Source of the DNA: Bacillota bacterium
Lineage (GTDB): Bacteria > Bacillota > Clostridia > Lachnospirales > Lachnospiraceae
Length of the DNA: 64,000 nt
Direction of reading: 5' to 3'
Assembly (NCBI GenBank): GCA_023415635.1
Contig: JAEZJV010000040.1
Location: 124,001 to 188,000 of the forward strand
Positions 18,207 to 26,546 of this stretch are shown here, piece by piece. Every line of letters begins with the position of its first letter. The first letter of the stretch is position 1. The position numbers were made by a program, and so were the translations under genes. The notes under the pieces are model-generated. The model worked only from the letters and a program-made list of their open reading frames with translations, made no database searches and was not told where the DNA came from.

Positions 18207-18354
18207 ACACCCTACCACTTTTCAATGCTAGGGTGTCAATAAATAGTTCTTATTCGTTATTCTATACAGTCTATACAAGTCAGACGAATGAAAAACGTTG
18301 AAATCTTAACGAAAATTAGTAGTTCAAATCTGCCTGATGCTTAGCAGTACAAGC
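18207..18354 (-). repeat. ppdK-3'-end repeat, copy C
   Basis: This is the most diverged tail: thirteen codons at 18354-18316 read ACTAKHQADLNY-stop on the minus strand. It is followed by the conserved block (AGATTTCAACGTTT, TCTGACTTG, GACTGTA) and a strong hairpin, ACACCCTA...TAGGGTGT at 18207-18236, with a seven-T run. It lies downstream of the isochorismatase-like gene and upstream of the frameshifted AraC gene. The rest of 17987-18206 is AT-rich and contains only a 21-codon open frame of unclear meaning. Confidence 0.7.
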
Positions 18355-18409
18355 CGTAAAACTTGTGTTATTTTAGAAAACCCAACTATTCTAAACAATA
18401 TTGCTCCTT

Positions 18410-18892
18410 TCATTCTATTAATTTTATGTTTTCTTTTAACAACCTCTCTTTTGTTTTACTAAATCTTTTAAAGTTTCTTATTCCAATACATTTCAGTAGA
18501 ACCTCGACAGAGTATCCTAATCTGGCAGCATCTATAGCTGTTGATGCCACGCAACAATTCCCATCAATTCCAACAACCTCTATATGACTTATCTCATAGG
18601 ACTTTAACAAAGAGGAAAATTCTAAGTTCGAAAATACACTTGACCTGTCCTTTTCAATAATAAAATCTGATTCTACTAATAGTCCTTGTACCAAATCTGA
18701 AACATAAAGACCACTCCTCAGTGTTTTCTTATTTTTCACATATATTATGATGTGATTATTCTGTTTCGCATATGAAGTTCTCTTATTAATATTATTAATT
18801 AATCCTTCTGAATCATAACCATATTTATTATTCATACCTATATAATCTTCTTGCATATCTATAATAAAGAGTGCTGTCCTTTTATGCATCAT
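18410..18892 (-). CDS. isochorismatase-family cysteine hydrolase
   Basis: This protein of about 160 residues has the isochorismatase-like fold. The catalytic Asp is in FIIDMQEDY near the N-terminus. A central Lys is expected in the IIIYVKNK region. The nucleophilic Cys is in the signature GIDGNCCVASTAIDAARLG. Such enzymes hydrolyse small amides such as nicotinamide, or other C-N bonds, and the specificity cannot be told here. I set the start at 18892 because AGAAGGA lies 8 nt upstream; a TTG or ATG further up lacks a site. It is a single gene flanked on both sides by ppdK-tail repeats. Confidence 0.87.
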   Translation of the reverse strand: MMHKRTALFIIDMQEDYIGMNNKYGYDSEGLINNINKRTSYAKQNNHIIIYVKNKKTLRSGLYVSDLVQGLLVESDFIIEKDRSSVFSNLEFSSLLKSYEISHIEVVGIDGNCCVASTAIDAARLGYSVEVLLKCIGIRNFKRFSKTKERLLKENIKLIE

Positions 18893-18995
18893 ATTAGTAT
18901 TCCTTCTTTCCAATTATTCATTAATAATATCAAATTAAATCATCTAATGATTAATTTATACTTAAATAAAATTTTACAATGACGGCTTACAAACG

Positions 18996-19127
18996 TCAAA
19001 CATAATTTGGAAAATTCCATACTAACGTAAAAAACCTTCCCTGTACTTTGGTCTGTCCAGGACGGTTTCCAGCTGTTCTATCGGTCAACCACCCTGTGGC
19101 AATTGCCTTTTCTAATTCTATTATATC
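18996..19127 (-). pseudogene. possible gene remnant between isochorismatase gene and ppdK
   Basis: An open stretch of 43 codons, with no start and ending at TGA 18996-18998, encodes a protein-like sequence (IATGWLTDRTAGNRPGQTKV, ending VWNFPNYV). I cannot name the family. It overlaps a possible TATAAT element of the isochorismatase promoter near 19120, so it is unlikely to be expressed as protein. Confidence 0.3.
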
Positions 19128-19164
19128 AGATTGAAATCATATCATGAATTAATTCTTTAGTTCA

Positions 19165-19409
19165 GCAAAAACACCCTACCACATTACATGATAGGGTGTC
19201 AATATATATTCCTTATTCGTTATTCAATACAGTCTATCCTATGTCAAACCAGCGAGAAACGTTGAAATCTCAACTATTTTGCCTGATTTAACACTGCCTG
19301 GTGCTGAGCAGCACAAGCGGTCTACCATAAGCAAAAAGAGAACCATCAAGGTTCTCTTTTTATTGATTTATATTAATTATTTATTGTTTAATACCGCCTG
19401 TGCTGCTGC
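19165..19409 (-). repeat. ppdK 3' end with downstream repeat, reference copy D
   Basis: This block contains the true last codons of ppdK (19409-19377) and its terminator (19333-19361). A second tail of fifteen codons follows at 19318-19274, reading ACAAQHQAVLNQAK-stop. Then come the conserved stretch GAGATTTCAACGTTTCTC and the ACACCCTA...TAGGGTGT hairpin (19170-19200) with a five-T run. Copy A at 7058-7307 repeats the same order, and copy C repeats the second half. Confidence 0.8.
19333..19361 (-). terminator. ppdK terminator
   Basis: AGAGAACC pairs with GGTTCTCT around a short loop, with A-runs and T-runs on both sides. It could work in both directions, but it lies 16 bp after the ppdK stop. 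Confidence 0.9.
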
Positions 19410-21998
19410 AAGTCTTGCAATCGGCACACGGAAAGGTGAACAGGATACATAGTTCAGACCTATCTTATGGCAGAATTCAACTGTGGAAGGATCTCCACCG
19501 TGCTCACCGCAGATACCAAGCTTAATGTCAGGTCTGGTTGCGCGGCCTTTTTCTGATGCCATCTTTACTAACTGGCCAACGCCTTCCTGATCCAATCTTG
19601 CGAACGGATCGGACTCGTAAATCTTGCCCTTGTAGTAAGCATCTAAGAACTTACCGGCATCATCACGAGAGAAACCGAAGGTCATCTGTGTTAAGTCGTT
19701 GGTACCATAGGAGAAGAACTCAGCTTCCTCAGCGATTTCATTCGCAAGTAAAGCTGCACGAGGGATTTCGATCATAGTACCTACATGGTACTCGATATCG
19801 GAATTCATCTCCTTCTTTACTAATTCTGCTGTCTCAACAACAACGTCCTTAACGAACTTTAACTCTCTCTTCTCGCCTACTAACGGAATCATGATCTCAG
19901 GAACGATATTGAAGCCTTTTTCCTTCTTAACTTCGATTGCTGCTTCCATAACCGCTCTGGTCTGCATTTTAGCGATCTCAGGGTAAGTTACGGCAAGACG
20001 GCAGCCTCTGTGTCCCATCATCGGGTTGAACTCGTGTAAGGAATCACAGGTAGCTTTTACTTCTTCTACACTAAGACCCATATCCTTTGCTAATGCAACG
20101 ATATCAGCTTCTTCTGTAGGAACGAATTCATGAAGCGGAGGATCCAGGAAACGGATTGTAACCGGTCTGCCTTCCATAACCTCGTATAGGCCTTTGAAGT
20201 CACCCTTCTGGAAAGGAATTAACTCATTTAAAGCTGCTTCTCTTGCTTCTACAGTCTTGCTAAGGATCATCTTTCTGATCTTAGGAATTCTGTCAGCTTC
20301 GAAGAACATATGCTCTGTACGGCAAAGACCGATACCTTCTGCGCCGAACTTCACAGCATTCGCTGCATCTACAGGAGTATCAGCATTGGTTCTAACCTTC
20401 AGAGTTCTGATTTCATCAGCCCATTTCATTATTCTATCAAAGTTACCGCTGATAGAAGCTTCTACTGTCGGGATATCTCCGATGTAGATGTTACCTGTGG
20501 ATCCGTCTAGGGAGATGTAGTCACCTTCCTTAACAGTCTGACCACCGATAGTAAATACCTTAGCTTCTTCGTCAATCACGATTTCACCACAACCGGATAC
20601 ACAAGCAGTACCCATACCACGAGCAACTACGGCTGCATGGGAAGTCATACCACCACGAACAGTTAAGATACCTTCAGCTGCATGCATACCCTCGATATCC
20701 TCAGGAGAGGTCTCAAGACGAACAAGGATCACTCTTTCGCCCTTATCATGATTATTCTTAGCATCTTCAGCTGTGAAATAAACCTTACCTGCAGCTGCAC
20801 CCGGAGATGCCGGAAGTGCATTACCAACAGGCTTTGCTGCCTTTAAAGCAGCTGTATCAAAGGTAGGATGAAGTAATTGATCTAAGGACTTAGCTTCAAT
20901 TCTCTTGATAGCATCTTCCTTAGTGATCTTGCCTTCGTCTACCAAATCACAAGCAATCTTTAAAGCTGCAGGAGCGGTTCTCTTACCGTTACGAGTCTGT
21001 AAGAAATAAAGCTTCTTATCCTCGATGGTGAACTCCATATCCTGCATATCTTTATAGTGATTCTCAAGTAAGTTCGCAATTCTCATGAACTCGGCATATG
21101 CTTCAGGCATATCCTGCTCAAGCTTAGTGATCGGTTGGGGAGTTCTGATACCGGCAACTACGTCTTCACCCTGAGCATTGATCAGGTACTCACCATAGAT
21201 CTTAGCTTCACCAGTGGATGGATTACGTGTAAATGCAACACCTGTACCGGAGGTATCACCCATGTTACCAAAAACCATTGCCTGAACATTTACAGCTGTA
21301 CCCCAATCACCGGGGATGTCGTTCATTCTTCTGTAGTAGATAGCACGAGGATTGTCCCAAGAACGGAATACTGCAGTAACAGCTTCAATTAACTGATCTG
21401 CAGGGTTCTGAGGGAACTCTGTACCCTTTTCTGCTTTGTATAATGCTTTAAACTGTGTGATAACATCCTTTAAGTCATCTGCAGTCAAATCTGTATCGAA
21501 GTGTACACCCTTCTTCTCTTTGATCTCATCAAGTACTCTCTCAAACTTGGACTTGCTGATTTCCATAACAACATCCGAGAACATCTGGATGAATCTTCTA
21601 TAAGAATCATATGCAAATCTCGGATTACCTGCCTTCTTAGCGAAGCCTTCAACAGCTGCGTCCGTCAGACCCAAGTTGAGGATTGTGTCCATCATACCAG
21701 GCATGGAAGCTCTAGCACCGGAACGAACAGAAACAAGTAAAGGATTCTCTGTGTCACCAAATTTCTTACCCTGTTGCTCTTCAAGAAGCTTTAATGCATC
21801 AAAGATCTGAGTCTTTATCTCTTCTCTGATCTGTTTGCCGCTATTATAGTAATCTGTACATGCCTCTGTTGTCACTGTAAAACCTTGGGGAATCGGAAGA
21901 CCTAAATTAGTCATTTCTGCTAAGTTAGCGCCTTTGCCGCCAAGAAGGTTCTTCATATCTGCCTTACCTTCTTTGAACAAATAAACCCATTTTGCCAT
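19377..21998 (-). CDS. ppdK: pyruvate phosphate dikinase
   Basis: This 873-residue cytoplasmic enzyme interconverts pyruvate, ATP and phosphate with PEP, AMP and PPi. In anaerobes it usually runs in the glycolytic direction, using PPi. It has an N-terminal ATP-grasp domain (LGGKGANLAEMTNLGLPIPQ), a central phosphohistidine domain with GGMTSHAAVVARGMG (His near 455, the adjacent Thr being the usual regulatory site), and a C-terminal PEP/pyruvate barrel ending with GICGEHGGDPSTVEF and a catalytic Cys in VSCSPFRVP. The length is standard. It is transcribed alone from a structured leader. Its last codons (AAAQAVLNNK) recur in the repeats downstream. Confidence 0.98.
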   Translation of the reverse strand: MAKWVYLFKEGKADMKNLLGGKGANLAEMTNLGLPIPQGFTVTTEACTDYYNSGKQIREEIKTQIFDALKLLEEQQGKKFGDTENPLLVSVRSGARASMPGMMDTILNLGLTDAAVEGFAKKAGNPRFAYDSYRRFIQMFSDVVMEISKSKFERVLDEIKEKKGVHFDTDLTADDLKDVITQFKALYKAEKGTEFPQNPADQLIEAVTAVFRSWDNPRAIYYRRMNDIPGDWGTAVNVQAMVFGNMGDTSGTGVAFTRNPSTGEAKIYGEYLINAQGEDVVAGIRTPQPITKLEQDMPEAYAEFMRIANLLENHYKDMQDMEFTIEDKKLYFLQTRNGKRTAPAALKIACDLVDEGKITKEDAIKRIEAKSLDQLLHPTFDTAALKAAKPVGNALPASPGAAAGKVYFTAEDAKNNHDKGERVILVRLETSPEDIEGMHAAEGILTVRGGMTSHAAVVARGMGTACVSGCGEIVIDEEAKVFTIGGQTVKEGDYISLDGSTGNIYIGDIPTVEASISGNFDRIMKWADEIRTLKVRTNADTPVDAANAVKFGAEGIGLCRTEHMFFEADRIPKIRKMILSKTVEAREAALNELIPFQKGDFKGLYEVMEGRPVTIRFLDPPLHEFVPTEEADIVALAKDMGLSVEEVKATCDSLHEFNPMMGHRGCRLAVTYPEIAKMQTRAVMEAAIEVKKEKGFNIVPEIMIPLVGEKRELKFVKDVVVETAELVKKEMNSDIEYHVGTMIEIPRAALLANEIAEEAEFFSYGTNDLTQMTFGFSRDDAGKFLDAYYKGKIYESDPFARLDQEGVGQLVKMASEKGRATRPDIKLGICGEHGGDPSTVEFCHKIGLNYVSCSPFRVPIARLAAAQAVLNNK

Positions 21999-22118
21999 AT
22001 TGTAAGTGCCCTCCTAAAATAATTATATTTACAATTTGTCAATGCCTACTGTTATCTGCTTGAGTGCCAAAAGTACTCCGCAAACCAAACGATGAAACTA
22101 CTGACAGACGAAAAATTC

Positions 22119-22160
22119 CGTAGACGCTGTGATACGTCTACGAAACCCATGCTCATTATA
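22119..22160 (-). promoter_or_regulatory. ppdK leader: -10 element and perfect 8-bp stem-loop
   Basis: On the minus strand a TATAAT (22160-22155) is followed within about 12 nt by CGTAGACG (22142-22135), an 8-nt loop and CGTCTACG (22126-22119). Then comes GAATTTTTC. The -35 region is weak. The hairpin would lie near the 5' end of a leader of about 150 nt, so it could act as an attenuator or 5'-stabiliser. The remaining intergenic DNA (21999-22377) also holds two partly repeated CCGCTT/CACGGT-type motifs near 22300-22340. Confidence 0.45.
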
Positions 22161-22377
22161 TTAGCAGTATCATTTTGTTTGCGTAATACTTTTATCACTC
22201 AGTCGAACAGTGGCATAACAAATTATAACTCATTGATAGTAATTTTATGCTTGCGATCAACCGAGATAATCTGGCTATCTGATTGTGCAAGCACTTAAGA
22301 TGAACCGCTTTTCACGGTCTAATCCGCTTACCGTGCACATTATAACACAATAAATCGTAATTCGAAAGAGTTTTTTT

Positions 22378-23766
22378 CTAAAATTTAAATTTATTCTCAA
22401 AATATGTCTTCAACTCTTCAATTTTAATTCTTTCCTGGACCATTGTATCTCTGTCACGGACAGTGACAGCACCATCAGTCTCAGATTCAAAGTCATAGGT
22501 AATACAGAACGGTGTACCGATCTCATCCTGTCTGCGGTATCGCTTACCGATATTGCCCCTGTCATCGAACTCACAGTTATAGGTCTTGCATAGCTCCATA
22601 TAAATCTTCTCTGCAGGTTCAGCCAGCTTTTTGGATAACGGAAGAACACCAATCTTCACGGGTGCGAGTGCAGGATGGAAATGAAGGACCGTACGTACAT
22701 CGCCCTCTTCCATCTCCTCCTCATCATATGCAGCGCATAAGAATGCAAGAAGAACACGATCGACGCCAAGAGAAGGTTCGATTACATACGGAATATATCT
22801 CTTTGCCTTCTCATCATCAAAGTAACTCAAATCTTCCTTGGATACATTCTGATGCTGGGTCAGGTCATAATCGGTACGATCTGCAATTCCCCAAAGCTCA
22901 CCCCAACCGAAGGGGAATAAAAACTCGATATCTGTGGTTGCTTTGCTGTAGAAGGAAAGCTCTTCCTTATCATGATCTCTGACTCTCATATCCTCTTCCT
23001 TTATACCGAGGTTCTTTAACCAGTCAATGCAGAATTGTCTCCAGTAAGCAAACCACTCAAGATCTGTATCGGGTTCGCAGAAGAACTCTAATTCCATCTG
23101 CTCAAATTCTCTAATTCTGAAGATAAAGTTTCCCGGTGTAATCTCGTTACGGAAGGATTTACCAATCTGTCCGATACCAAAAGGAATCTTCTTACGGGAA
23201 GTTCTCTGTACATTCTTAAAATTAACAAAGATACCCTGTGCGGTCTCAGGTCTGAGGTACACCACATTTTTTGAATCCTCTGTAACACCTTGAAAGGTCT
23301 TAAACATCAGGTTGAATTGACGGATGTCGGTAAAATTATGCTTACCGCAGGTAGGGCAGCTTATGTTATGCTCTTCAATATATTTTTTCATCTCTTCCTG
23401 AGACCAGGCATCGACGGAGCCCTCCATCTTGATTCCATTCTCCTGGTTATAGTCTTCTATAATCTTATCTGCACGGAAACGCTCATGACATTCCTTGCAG
23501 TCCATCAACGGATCGGAAAAACCGCCCAAATGGCCGGAAGCAACCCAGGTCTGGGGATTCATAAGGATAGCACAATCAACACCCACATTATAAGGGTTCT
23601 CCTGTATAAATTTTGCCCACCATGCCTTTTTTACATTGTTTTTCAGTTCTACACCAAGATTACCGTAATCCCAGGTATTAGCAAGCCCGCCATAAATCTC
23701 CGAACCCGGATATACAAAGCCTCTCGCCTTCGATAATGCTACGATTTTCTCCATTGTCTTTTCCAT
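22378..23766 (-). CDS. glyS: glycyl-tRNA synthetase, class II dimeric type
   Basis: This single-chain glycine-tRNA ligase has about 462 residues. It shows GFVYPGSEIYGGLANTWDYG at the N-terminus, motif 2 FRNEITPGNFIFRIREFEQM, a Zn-type insertion (CKECHERF ... CPTCGKH), and motif 3 EPSLGVDRVLLAFL. The C-terminal anticodon-binding domain begins near residue 365. I prefer the ATG at 23766, with GGAG 9 nt upstream, over the ATG at 23781. It lies 42 bp after a lipoprotein gene, without room for a T-box leader, so it is probably read with the upstream genes. Confidence 0.97.
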   Translation of the reverse strand: MEKTMEKIVALSKARGFVYPGSEIYGGLANTWDYGNLGVELKNNVKKAWWAKFIQENPYNVGVDCAILMNPQTWVASGHLGGFSDPLMDCKECHERFRADKIIEDYNQENGIKMEGSVDAWSQEEMKKYIEEHNISCPTCGKHNFTDIRQFNLMFKTFQGVTEDSKNVVYLRPETAQGIFVNFKNVQRTSRKKIPFGIGQIGKSFRNEITPGNFIFRIREFEQMELEFFCEPDTDLEWFAYWRQFCIDWLKNLGIKEEDMRVRDHDKEELSFYSKATTDIEFLFPFGWGELWGIADRTDYDLTQHQNVSKEDLSYFDDEKAKRYIPYVIEPSLGVDRVLLAFLCAAYDEEEMEEGDVRTVLHFHPALAPVKIGVLPLSKKLAEPAEKIYMELCKTYNCEFDDRGNIGKRYRRQDEIGTPFCITYDFESETDGAVTVRDRDTMVQERIKIEELKTYFENKFKF

Positions 23767-23808
23767 TTGCACATTCTCCATTCCTATGTTATATATCCTT
23801 CACTTTTA

Positions 23809-24408
23809 TTATGGCTTGAACACTACGATGGTCATTCCATCTTCCGCACCCTTGATTGTATTATCCTCTGACAAAACAGCATTTTCAGAATAGTACTTTA
23901 TCTTACCGTCTACGATGATATCATAGGGTTCTGTCAAGACCAATATCTTATACTTTCCGTTCTGGAGCACCTCCTGTGTGCTTGCCAGCGATCCATCCTT
24001 CACATTGATCAGAGTTTCCGGCATGTTCAAAGGGTTCTCTGTAATTCCTCCATTGAAATATGCTGCCGTTACATTGTTAAAATTAGCATATTGTTCCATA
24101 CCAGTATAGGTCAATAGCATGATGGCTTTGCCACTCTTAAGTCTTACATCATCTATTTTGATTTTCTCAGACCCGGCCTTCTTATTATATTCATCAATCT
24201 TTTTGGTTATAAAGTCCTTCAACTCTCCCAGATTATAATAACTTTTATCAAAATCCTCGACGGTTGCTACCTGAAGTACCCCATTTGCTTTCGCAAGTAT
24301 GGAGTCTGTAGTCACCTCCTCGGTTATAATAAACTTTTCCTCCTTATTGCACCCAGCGGCTCCCAGTATAAGCAGCAACAACATGGTACAAAAAGCAATT
24401 TTTTTCAT
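23809..24408 (-). CDS. lipoprotein of unknown function
   Basis: This protein of about 199 residues starts at the ATG at 24408 behind GGAGG. Its signal peptide ends in a lipobox (GAAGC). The mature part has no family that I recognise. It contains a conserved-looking DVRLKSGKAIMLLTYTGMEQ and a C-terminal NTIKGAEDGMTIVVFKP. It lies between recO and glyS, co-directional with both, with gaps of 81 and 42 bp. The position suggests a lineage-specific insertion into a conserved cluster. Confidence 0.8.
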   Translation of the reverse strand: MKKIAFCTMLLLLILGAAGCNKEEKFIITEEVTTDSILAKANGVLQVATVEDFDKSYYNLGELKDFITKKIDEYNKKAGSEKIKIDDVRLKSGKAIMLLTYTGMEQYANFNNVTAAYFNGGITENPLNMPETLINVKDGSLASTQEVLQNGKYKILVLTEPYDIIVDGKIKYYSENAVLSEDNTIKGAEDGMTIVVFKP

Positions 24409-24489
24409 AAAACACTTCCTCCAGCTTAGATTTGGGTTCATATCATTTTAACCTTAAAAAGTAATAATTTCAACAGGAAATTATAAATC

Positions 24490-25251
24490 TCATAAAGTCT
24501 TTAGCATTTCAAGAGATTTGAAATCATGCTCCATATAGCAATCCAGATAGCTTCCGATACAGCGCTCCAACTCTCTCTGTACCTCATCGGTAACCTTGAA
24601 GGTATACAGCTTTTCAATTTCTTTAGAAATTATGTATTGCATTGTATAAAGAGCTGAGGTTCCGATGCGGATAGTCCCTTTTGACTGTCTGCCGCAGTTA
24701 TCACAAAGAAGCCCACCGCTCTGGGTATGAAAATAATATATCGTCGCTGCCTCATCAGCCTTTTGAATTTTCTTACCGCATTTGACACATTCAAAAACCT
24801 GTGGTGCTTCTCCGCTCAGAGCAATTATTTTTAAATCATAGATGATTTTAATCAGCGTAGCAGCAATTGTCTTCTTGGCCAAAGCTCTGAGTGTCTGATA
24901 CAACAGCTTCAGGATTTCCTTTTCATCATTATTCTCTTTGGTCAGATAATCGGTAACCTCACAGAAATAAAAACCATAGCAAAGTCCTTCAAAATCCTCC
25001 CGTAATTCTCCAAAATAATTAAGGATATCAGCTGCTATAAGATTATATGCCGTTCTACCCGGATATAAGGAAAACTCCCCGAAGGCGAAGGGCTGACAGC
25101 ATGCCAATAAGGCGCTGTTCGGTCTTCTGGCGCCTTTGGCAAATGCTGTAATTTTTCCGTTTTCCTTAGTCAGTATGACTAGACGTTTATCATAGTCCCC
25201 AACCGGCATGGCCGACAGGACCATTCCCGTCACTGTAGTTGATACCGGCAA
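24490..25251 (-). CDS. recO: DNA repair protein RecO
   Basis: RecO helps load RecA on gapped DNA with RecF and RecR. This protein of about 253 residues has the N-terminal OB fold (GMVLSAMPVGDYDKRLVILT), the internal NSALLACCQPFAFGEFSLYP, and a zinc-finger-like C-terminal part with CVKCGK and CDNCGR. There is no suitable ATG at the expected position. The frame can begin at a GTG at 25260 or a TTG at 25251. The TTG has a well-spaced AGAAGG and gives the usual length. The gene overlaps the preceding YqzL-like frame by about 60 nt. Confidence 0.95.
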   Translation of the reverse strand: MPVSTTVTGMVLSAMPVGDYDKRLVILTKENGKITAFAKGARRPNSALLACCQPFAFGEFSLYPGRTAYNLIAADILNYFGELREDFEGLCYGFYFCEVTDYLTKENNDEKEILKLLYQTLRALAKKTIAATLIKIIYDLKIIALSGEAPQVFECVKCGKKIQKADEAATIYYFHTQSGGLLCDNCGRQSKGTIRIGTSALYTMQYIISKEIEKLYTFKVTDEVQRELERCIGSYLDCYMEHDFKSLEMLKTL

Positions 25252-25399
25252 TCGTTTCACCTTCTTTTATTGCTGCTCCGTATTCCATTGTAAATCCGGA
25301 AGTGTCCGTGTCTACTTCTCGCGTACACGCAACGTAATTTAAGTAATCATCAATTCTACCTGTTCTGGCAAAATCCTTCCAATAATCATAATTCTTCAT
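25190..25399 (-). CDS. YqzL-like small protein upstream of recO
   Basis: The first 25 residues (MKNYDYWKDFARTGRIDDYL) follow the pattern of the YqzL family, tiny proteins of unknown role encoded between era and recO in Firmicutes. The ATG at 25399 has AGGGGG upstream. Unlike the usual YqzL proteins of about 45-50 residues, the frame continues to 69 residues with a Gly-rich tail, and it overlaps the start of recO in another frame. This suggests that recO translation depends on readthrough of this small gene. Confidence 0.6.
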   Translation of the reverse strand: MKNYDYWKDFARTGRIDDYLNYVACTREVDTDTSGFTMEYGAAIKEGETIAGINYSDGNGPVGHAGWGL

Positions 25400-25536
25400 T
25401 AATGAGCCCCCTAACCATGATATTATGTTTTATATCAATTAGGTTTCCCATTTCTTGTTCTGTTAAACCGGTAAGAATATACCATCTAAATTTTATTTTT
25501 GACATCAAATATTCTTATTGCAAAGCATAAATTGAA

Positions 25537-26457
25537 TTACTCATTTTCTCGATAGCCGAAATTTTTCATTAAAAAATCGCTGTCTCTCCAGTCCTTTTTT
25601 ACTTTCACCCAAAGCTGTAGATTCACCTTGCAGTCCAAAAGATTCTCAATTTCCTTCCTTGCATGGGTGCCAATCTGCTTCAACATGCTTCCGCTCTTAC
25701 CGATGATGATGCCTTTATGAGAATCCCTCTCGCAGACAATAGTAGCATCAATATCGATTAATTCACTGCCTTGCTCCTTACCCCTGTCTCTCTCCTTCAT
25801 ACGGTCTATACTGACTGCAATTCCATGGGGAATCTCGTCATTAAGAAGCCTGAGCGCCTTCTCCCTGATTAATTCGGCAACAATCTGCCTCTCCGGTTGG
25901 TCGGTAATGGTATCCTCATCATAATACATGGGCCCTTCCTGCATGTATTTGAATATCTGCTCCATCAATGCTTCGGTATTCTCACCCTTCAGTGCCGATA
26001 CAGGGATGATCTCCGCAAAATGACAAATATCCTTATACGCTGCAATAAAGGATAGTATTTCGTCCTTTTTCACCGTATCAATCTTATTAATAATCAGAAA
26101 GACAGGTGTTTTAACCTTCTTCAGCTGTTCTGCAATATGCTGCTCACCTGCGCCGATGAAGGTTGTAGGTTCCACCAGCCATAGTACAATGTCCACTTCT
26201 CTCATGGTTCGCTCTGCTACATTTACCATATATTCGCCCAGCTTATTCTTTGCCTTATGGATACCCGGAGTATCCAGAAAGATTACCTGTCCCCGCGCAT
26301 CCGTATAGACTGTCTGAATCCTGTTACGGGTGGTCTGCGGTTTGTTCGAAGTAATTGCAATCTTCTGTCCTATCAGCCGATTCATCAGGGTGGATTTCCC
26401 TACATTCGGTCTTCCAATCAGGGTGACAAAGCCTGACTTAAATTTTGCATTCTGCAT
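25537..26457 (-). CDS. era: GTPase Era
   Basis: This 306-residue GTPase acts in 16S rRNA maturation and 30S assembly. Its GTPase motifs are GRPNVGKSTLMN (residues 12-23), DTPGIH and NKID. The C-terminal KH RNA-binding domain contains IGKSGSMLKQIGTHARKEIE. It lies within the conserved order protease - era - yqzL-like - recO. The ribosome site (AAAGG) is 13 nt from the ATG, which is rather far. Confidence 0.98.
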   Translation of the reverse strand: MQNAKFKSGFVTLIGRPNVGKSTLMNRLIGQKIAITSNKPQTTRNRIQTVYTDARGQVIFLDTPGIHKAKNKLGEYMVNVAERTMREVDIVLWLVEPTTFIGAGEQHIAEQLKKVKTPVFLIINKIDTVKKDEILSFIAAYKDICHFAEIIPVSALKGENTEALMEQIFKYMQEGPMYYDEDTITDQPERQIVAELIREKALRLLNDEIPHGIAVSIDRMKERDRGKEQGSELIDIDATIVCERDSHKGIIIGKSGSMLKQIGTHARKEIENLLDCKVNLQLWVKVKKDWRDSDFLMKNFGYRENE

Positions 26458-26546
26458 TCTATAACCTGTACCTTTCTATTCCTATCTGCTGTATTCACTT
26501 CGGACAAGCAATCGGATCATCCTGAGTACTTTTCCGAAGGATTAGA

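Noticed and set aside
23767..23808. T-box leader for glyS
   Set aside because: The gap to the upstream lipoprotein gene is too short for a T-box, and no T-box core sequence is seen.
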